Shown here piece after piece: positions 34,041 through 37,414 of a stretch of 37,414 bases of DNA. Within the stretch, counting starts at the first letter, position 1; every line of letters begins with the position of its first letter. Made by a program: the position numbers and the translations under genes. The stretch is from Alphaproteobacteria bacterium (GTDB lineage: Bacteria > Pseudomonadota > Alphaproteobacteria > Micropepsales > Micropepsaceae), in contig JAPUEF010000242.1 of assembly GCA_027492655.1 (NCBI GenBank), positions 10,055 through 47,468 on the forward strand. The letters run 5' to 3'. A model generated the notes under the pieces. It did not search any database. It was not told where the DNA came from and saw only the letters and a list, made by a program, of their open reading frames with translations.

Positions 34041-34149
34041 GGCGGGGTGTCCTCTTGTCATGGTCCTTGAAGCAGGCGGGCTTATAGCCTCCGGCCCCAC
34101 CCCCTGTCAGCCCCGCGAGGCCTGACGTTACGGCAATTTAAGAGAGGCG

Positions 34150-35874
34150 TCAGGGACGCGCCGCAAGGCCCTCGCGGCGGGGGTCGGCTCCGCCCGCCAA
34201 CATGCCGCCCGGCATCAGCATGATGGCGTGAAGGCCGGAGCCTTCGCCGGCGCGGGCTTCGCTGATCTGCTGACCCAGCGCCGTCAGACCGGCGCGGAGC
34301 GCGGGATCGAAGTTCGCTTCGACCGACGGCGTGCCGCGGGCGACGACATTGGGCAGGGCGACGGCGCTTTGCGGATCCATGCCCCAGTCGAGCATGGCGA
34401 CGAGGCTCTTCAGCACATAGCCGATGATCGCCGACCCGCCGGGCGAGCCGGTGGCAAGCAGGAACTGCCCATCTTTGAAGACGATGGTGGGGGCCATCGA
34501 CGAGCGCGGGCGTTTTCCCGGCGCGATGGCGTTGGCGATGGGCGTGCCGTCCGGGCCGGCGGGGTTGAAGGCGAAGTCGGTCATCTGGTTGTTGAGGATG
34601 AACCCGGCCGCCATGCGCTGGCTGCCATAGATGCCCTCGACCGTGGTGGTCATCGAGACGACGTTGCCGTCTTTGTCCACCACCACGAAATGCGAGGTGC
34701 CGTGCGAATAGTCGATATCGTTGGCGGCCCATTTGGGAGCGCCTTCGGGCGTGCCGGCCACGGCCTCGGCCATCGCACGATCGGGCGAAATGAGTTTGGC
34801 GCGCCCGGCGAGATAGGCGGGATCGAGCAGGCCTTTCACCGGCACCGGCACGAAGGCGTCGTCGGCCGCGTATTTATCGCGATCGGCATAGGCGAGACGC
34901 TCGGCCTCGATCACCAGATTCCAGCCGGTGACGTCGTTCCTGTGGGCCGAAAGGTCGAAGGCCTGGAGCACGCCCAGCGTTTCCAGCACCGCAAGGCCGC
35001 CTGATGACGGCGGCCCCATGCTGCAGAGGAGATAGACACGATAGGGGCGGCAGAGCGCCTCCATTTTCCGCGCCTGATAGGTTTTGAGATCATCCAGGCT
35101 CAGCGTGCCGGGGGCGTTGCCGGCATGGACGGCGGCGACCATCGCGGCGGCGACCGGCCCTTCATAGAAACCCTTGGCGCCTTCGGCAGCGATCCGGGTG
35201 AGGGTGTCGGCATAGGCGGGATTTTTGAGCGTCGCGCCCTCGGTCAGGGGCGTGCCTCCGGGGGCGAGATAGGCCGCGGCCTCGCCCGTCATCGGGCCGT
35301 AGAAGCCCAGAGCCATGGTGACGGCGTCGGCCATGCGTTTCGGCACGGCGAAACCGTCGGTGGCGAGCGTCACGGCGGGCGCGACATCTTCGGCGACGCT
35401 GAGCTTGCCATGATCGGCATGGGCCAGCAGCAACATCGAAACGAGACCGGGCGTGCCGACGGAATTGCCCGAGGTGACGGCCTCGGGGAACGAAACGGAT
35501 TTGCCGTCCTTCAGGAACATCGTGGGCGTCGCCCCGGCGGGGGCGGTTTCGCGGCCGTCATAGGCGGTGACGGCGCCGGTTTTCGCATCGTAGTGGATGA
35601 GGAACGCGCCGCCGCCGAGGCCGGAGGATTGCGGCTCGACGAGCCCGAGCACCGCCTGCACGGCGAGCGCGGCATCGACCGCGCTGCCGCCCTGGCGCAG
35701 CACCTTCAGCCCCGCCTCGACCGCCAGGGGGTTGGCCGCGGCGACCATCGCGCCTGCCTTCCAGTCCTGCGCCGGTCCGGGCGGCGAAACGCTGACGGAC
35801 TGCGGCGGCGTGGCGGTATCGCCGCAGGCAGAAAGAAAGAGGGCCGCGAGAAGGGCCAAGGGGGTTATCCGCAT
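34150..35874 (-). CDS. ggt: Gamma-glutamyltransferase, predicted lipoprotein
   Basis: A 574-residue N-terminal nucleophile hydrolase that cleaves or transfers the gamma-glutamyl group of glutathione. The start is a lipoprotein signal (LLAALFLSACGD, lipobox Cys17), so it is likely membrane-tethered in the periplasm rather than soluble. AAANPLAVEAGLKVLRQGGSAVDAALAVQAVLGLVEPQSSGLGGG is the large-subunit signature. Autocleavage should occur before Thr393 in SHGTSHFVVVD, the small-subunit nucleophile. RSSMAPTIVF and TGSPGGSAIIG (oxyanion hole glycines) follow. Length is usual. Confidence 0.94.
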   Translation of the reverse strand: MRITPLALLAALFLSACGDTATPPQSVSVSPPGPAQDWKAGAMVAAANPLAVEAGLKVLRQGGSAVDAALAVQAVLGLVEPQSSGLGGGAFLIHYDAKTGAVTAYDGRETAPAGATPTMFLKDGKSVSFPEAVTSGNSVGTPGLVSMLLLAHADHGKLSVAEDVAPAVTLATDGFAVPKRMADAVTMALGFYGPMTGEAAAYLAPGGTPLTEGATLKNPAYADTLTRIAAEGAKGFYEGPVAAAMVAAVHAGNAPGTLSLDDLKTYQARKMEALCRPYRVYLLCSMGPPSSGGLAVLETLGVLQAFDLSAHRNDVTGWNLVIEAERLAYADRDKYAADDAFVPVPVKGLLDPAYLAGRAKLISPDRAMAEAVAGTPEGAPKWAANDIDYSHGTSHFVVVDKDGNVVSMTTTVEGIYGSQRMAAGFILNNQMTDFAFNPAGPDGTPIANAIAPGKRPRSSMAPTIVFKDGQFLLATGSPGGSAIIGYVLKSLVAMLDWGMDPQSAVALPNVVARGTPSVEANFDPALRAGLTALGQQISEARAGEGSGLHAIMLMPGGMLAGGADPRREGLAARP

Positions 35875-35921
35875 GCCTGGAACCCCATCATTGCCCTGCC
35901 CGGCTTACAAGCCCGCCGCCG

Positions 35922-37217
35922 TTACAGAATGAACTTGGACAGATCGGTATTCCTGGCGAGCGTGCCGATCTTCTCGCGCACATAGGCGCCGTCGATGGTC
36001 AGCGCCTCGCCCGCCTTGTCGGCGGCGGTGAAGGAGATGTCCTCCAGCACCCGCTCCAGCACGGTCTGCAGGCGGCGCGCGCCGATATTCTCGACGCTGG
36101 CGTTCACCTCGGCGGCGACGTCGGCGAGCGCGTCGATGCCGTCCTCGGTGAAGTCCAGCGTGACGTTCTCGGTCGCCAGCATCGCCTTGTACTGGGTGAC
36201 GAGGCTGGCTTCCGGCTCGGTGAGGATGCTGCGCAGATCGTCGCGCGTGAGGCCCGCCAGCTCCACACGGATCGGCAGGCGGCCCTGCAATTCGGGCAGC
36301 AAGTCGCTGGGCTTGGCGAAGTGAAACGCCCCGGAGGCGATGAACAGGATATGATCGGTCTTGATCGGACCGTGCTTGGTCGCAACCGTGGTGCCTTCGA
36401 TCAGCGGCAGCAGATCGCGCTGCACGCCTTCGCGGGAAACGTCCGCGCCGCGCGCTTCGGAGCGGGCGCAGATCTTGTCGATCTCGTCCAGGAAGACGAT
36501 GCCGTCATTCTCGGTGAGCTTCATCGCGTCCTGCGTCACCTCATCGGTGTCGAGCAGCTTGTCGCTTTCCTCCGCGATCAGGAGCGGATGGGACTCTTTC
36601 ACCGTGACGCGGCGCTTCTTGCGCCGCCCGCCCAGCGCTTTGCCCAGCGCCTCCTGCAGATTGATGAAGCCGCCGGGCTGGCCGGGGATTTCCAGCGGGA
36701 ACCCACCGCCCTGTTCCGCGACGTCGATCTCGATTTCCTTGTCGTCCAGTTCGCCCTCGCGCAGCTTGCGGCGGAAGGCTTCGCGGGTGGCCTCGCTCGC
36801 CCCCGCGCCCACCAGGGCATCCAGCACGCGCTCCTCGGCGGCCTTCTCGGCCTTGACGCGCACGTCCTTGCGCTTGGCGTCCTTCACCAGCCCGATCGCC
36901 ACCTCGACCAGATCGCGCACGATCTGTTCGACATCGCGGCCGACATAGCCGACCTCGGTGAACTTGGTGGCTTCCACCTTCAGGAACGGGGCCTCCGCGA
37001 GGCGGGCGAGGCGGCGGGAAATCTCGGTCTTGCCGCAGCCGGTAGGGCCGATCATCAGGATGTTCTTGGGCGTCACTTCCTGACGCAGGGCTTCGGGCAA
37101 TTGCTGACGCCGCCAGCGATTGCGCAGCGCGATGGCGACGGCGCGCTTGGCGGCGGCCTGCCCGACAATGAAGCGATCCAGCTCGGAGACGATCTCACGC
37201 GGCGAAAAATGGGTCAT
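35922..37217 (-). CDS. hslU: ATP-dependent protease ATPase subunit HslU (ClpY)
   Basis: A 431-residue AAA+ unfoldase that feeds substrates to the HslV peptidase. [34 protein letters not shown] opens it, Walker A GPTGCGKT is at 57-64, [24 protein letters not shown] holds the pore loop (GYVG), Walker B is VFLDEIDKI, and the conserved C-terminal tail ends DLSKFIL, which docks in HslV. An I domain separates the Walker motifs. In most relatives hslV lies directly upstream; here a doc-like gene ends 42 bases upstream instead and hslV is not in the window. Confidence 0.96.
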   Translation of the reverse strand: MTHFSPREIVSELDRFIVGQAAAKRAVAIALRNRWRRQQLPEALRQEVTPKNILMIGPTGCGKTEISRRLARLAEAPFLKVEATKFTEVGYVGRDVEQIVRDLVEVAIGLVKDAKRKDVRVKAEKAAEERVLDALVGAGASEATREAFRRKLREGELDDKEIEIDVAEQGGGFPLEIPGQPGGFINLQEALGKALGGRRKKRRVTVKESHPLLIAEESDKLLDTDEVTQDAMKLTENDGIVFLDEIDKICARSEARGADVSREGVQRDLLPLIEGTTVATKHGPIKTDHILFIASGAFHFAKPSDLLPELQGRLPIRVELAGLTRDDLRSILTEPEASLVTQYKAMLATENVTLDFTEDGIDALADVAAEVNASVENIGARRLQTVLERVLEDISFTAADKAGEALTIDGAYVREKIGTLARNTDLSKFIL

Positions 37218-37259
37218 GGTCGGGAGAGATAGGGGCTTGGACGGGCCGGGGGAAGGTCG

Positions 37260-37414
37260 TCAGCGCGGCACGATGTGCGCTGACAGCCAATCGGCCAGCT
37301 CCACCTCTTCAAGCGAACCGGCGGCCAGTTTGAGAATCGTCTGGAAGGTATCGATCTGCGGCGCGCGCAGATTGAAGCCATTCAGCTTCAAAAAGAGACC
37401 CAGAGCGATCAGCG
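37260..37414 (-). CDS. doc: Doc/Fic-family toxin (death-on-curing), C-terminal fragment
   Basis: The last 50 codons of a minus-strand gene that continues past the right edge, ending with TGA (complement of 37260-37262). The visible end (LIALGLFLKLNGFNLRA then TFQTILKLAAGSLEEVELADWL) matches the C-terminus of Doc toxins: hydrophobic helix, LNG, and a final AxGxxxxxxLADWLxxH. Doc phosphorylates elongation factor Tu and is paired with antitoxin Phd; the HPFxxGN active site and any antitoxin would lie outside. Identification rests on this tail only. Confidence 0.72.
   Translation of the reverse strand, partial: LIALGLFLKLNGFNLRAPQIDTFQTILKLAAGSLEEVELADWLSAHIVPR

Noticed and set aside
34086-34140. 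Possible terminator hairpin after ggt (GTCAG/CTGAC)
   Set aside because: The stem is short and imperfect and no U-run follows on the minus strand.
1-37414. tRNA, rRNA, CRISPR arrays, insertion sequences or prophage genes
   Set aside because: No cloverleaf-like segment, regular spaced repeat, transposase or integrase motif was seen on either strand.

Overview
The window is a high-GC alphaproteobacterial chromosome segment that carries the replication origin. The order mnmE-mnmG-rsmG-parA-parB, rho, hemJ-hemH-hemE, then a gene-poor stretch followed by the DUF299 regulator gene, maf, aroE, coaE, dnaQ and secB is the classic alphaproteobacterial origin neighbourhood. In Caulobacter crescentus oriC lies between hemE and the DUF299 gene. 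Here that interval (about 20.68-21.09 kb) holds a perfect TTAA-N7-TTAA CtrA box, near-consensus DnaA boxes and four GANTC sites. This points to a Caulobacterales-like organism (Caulobacteraceae or Hyphomonadaceae type); the exact genus cannot be told from the sequence alone.

Layout. 1-2.4 kb: the end of lptE, a DUF481 outer-membrane protein gene on the opposite strand, and holA. 2.4-8.4 kb: a minus-strand operon (DUF6489 gene, mnmE, mnmG, rsmG, parA, parB) with three parS-type sites, so the ParABS segregation system is complete here about 14 kb from the origin. 8.5-12.9 kb: a thioredoxin-fold DUF255 protein, a dienelactone hydrolase, a quinone oxidoreductase and an HD-domain protein related to PhnZ. 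13-16.4 kb: asd, two adjacent related secreted proteins of unknown function and a GNAT acetyltransferase. 16.4-20.7 kb: rho and the overlapping late haem genes hemJ, hemH, hemE, all transcribed away from the origin; rho has a long structured leader and hemE has a nine-codon upstream frame ending right at its start codon.

Right of the origin, plus-strand genes run away from it: the DUF299 PPDK/PEP-synthase regulator, maf, aroE, coaE and dnaQ, overlapping or nearly so. secB converges on dnaQ and diverges from a Tim44-domain gene, which is followed by mltA and an Smr-domain gene.

The most unusual part is 28.0-30.9 kb: two adjacent genes for membrane-anchored TIR-type proteins. The first has an N-terminal TIR domain with the candidate catalytic glutamate kept, one membrane segment and C-terminal Sel1-like repeats. 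The second has a shortened TIR-like domain that has lost that glutamate, one membrane segment and three related beta-sandwich repeats. Both look like receptors with TIR inside and repeats outside. I do not know this pair as a described system.

31-37.4 kb: an M13 metallopeptidase with a clear terminator, two paralogous small secreted proteins, a gamma-glutamyltransferase lipoprotein, hslU, and the C-terminal end of a Doc/Fic-type toxin gene running off the right edge where hslV might have been expected. No tRNA, rRNA, CRISPR array or insertion sequence was seen.
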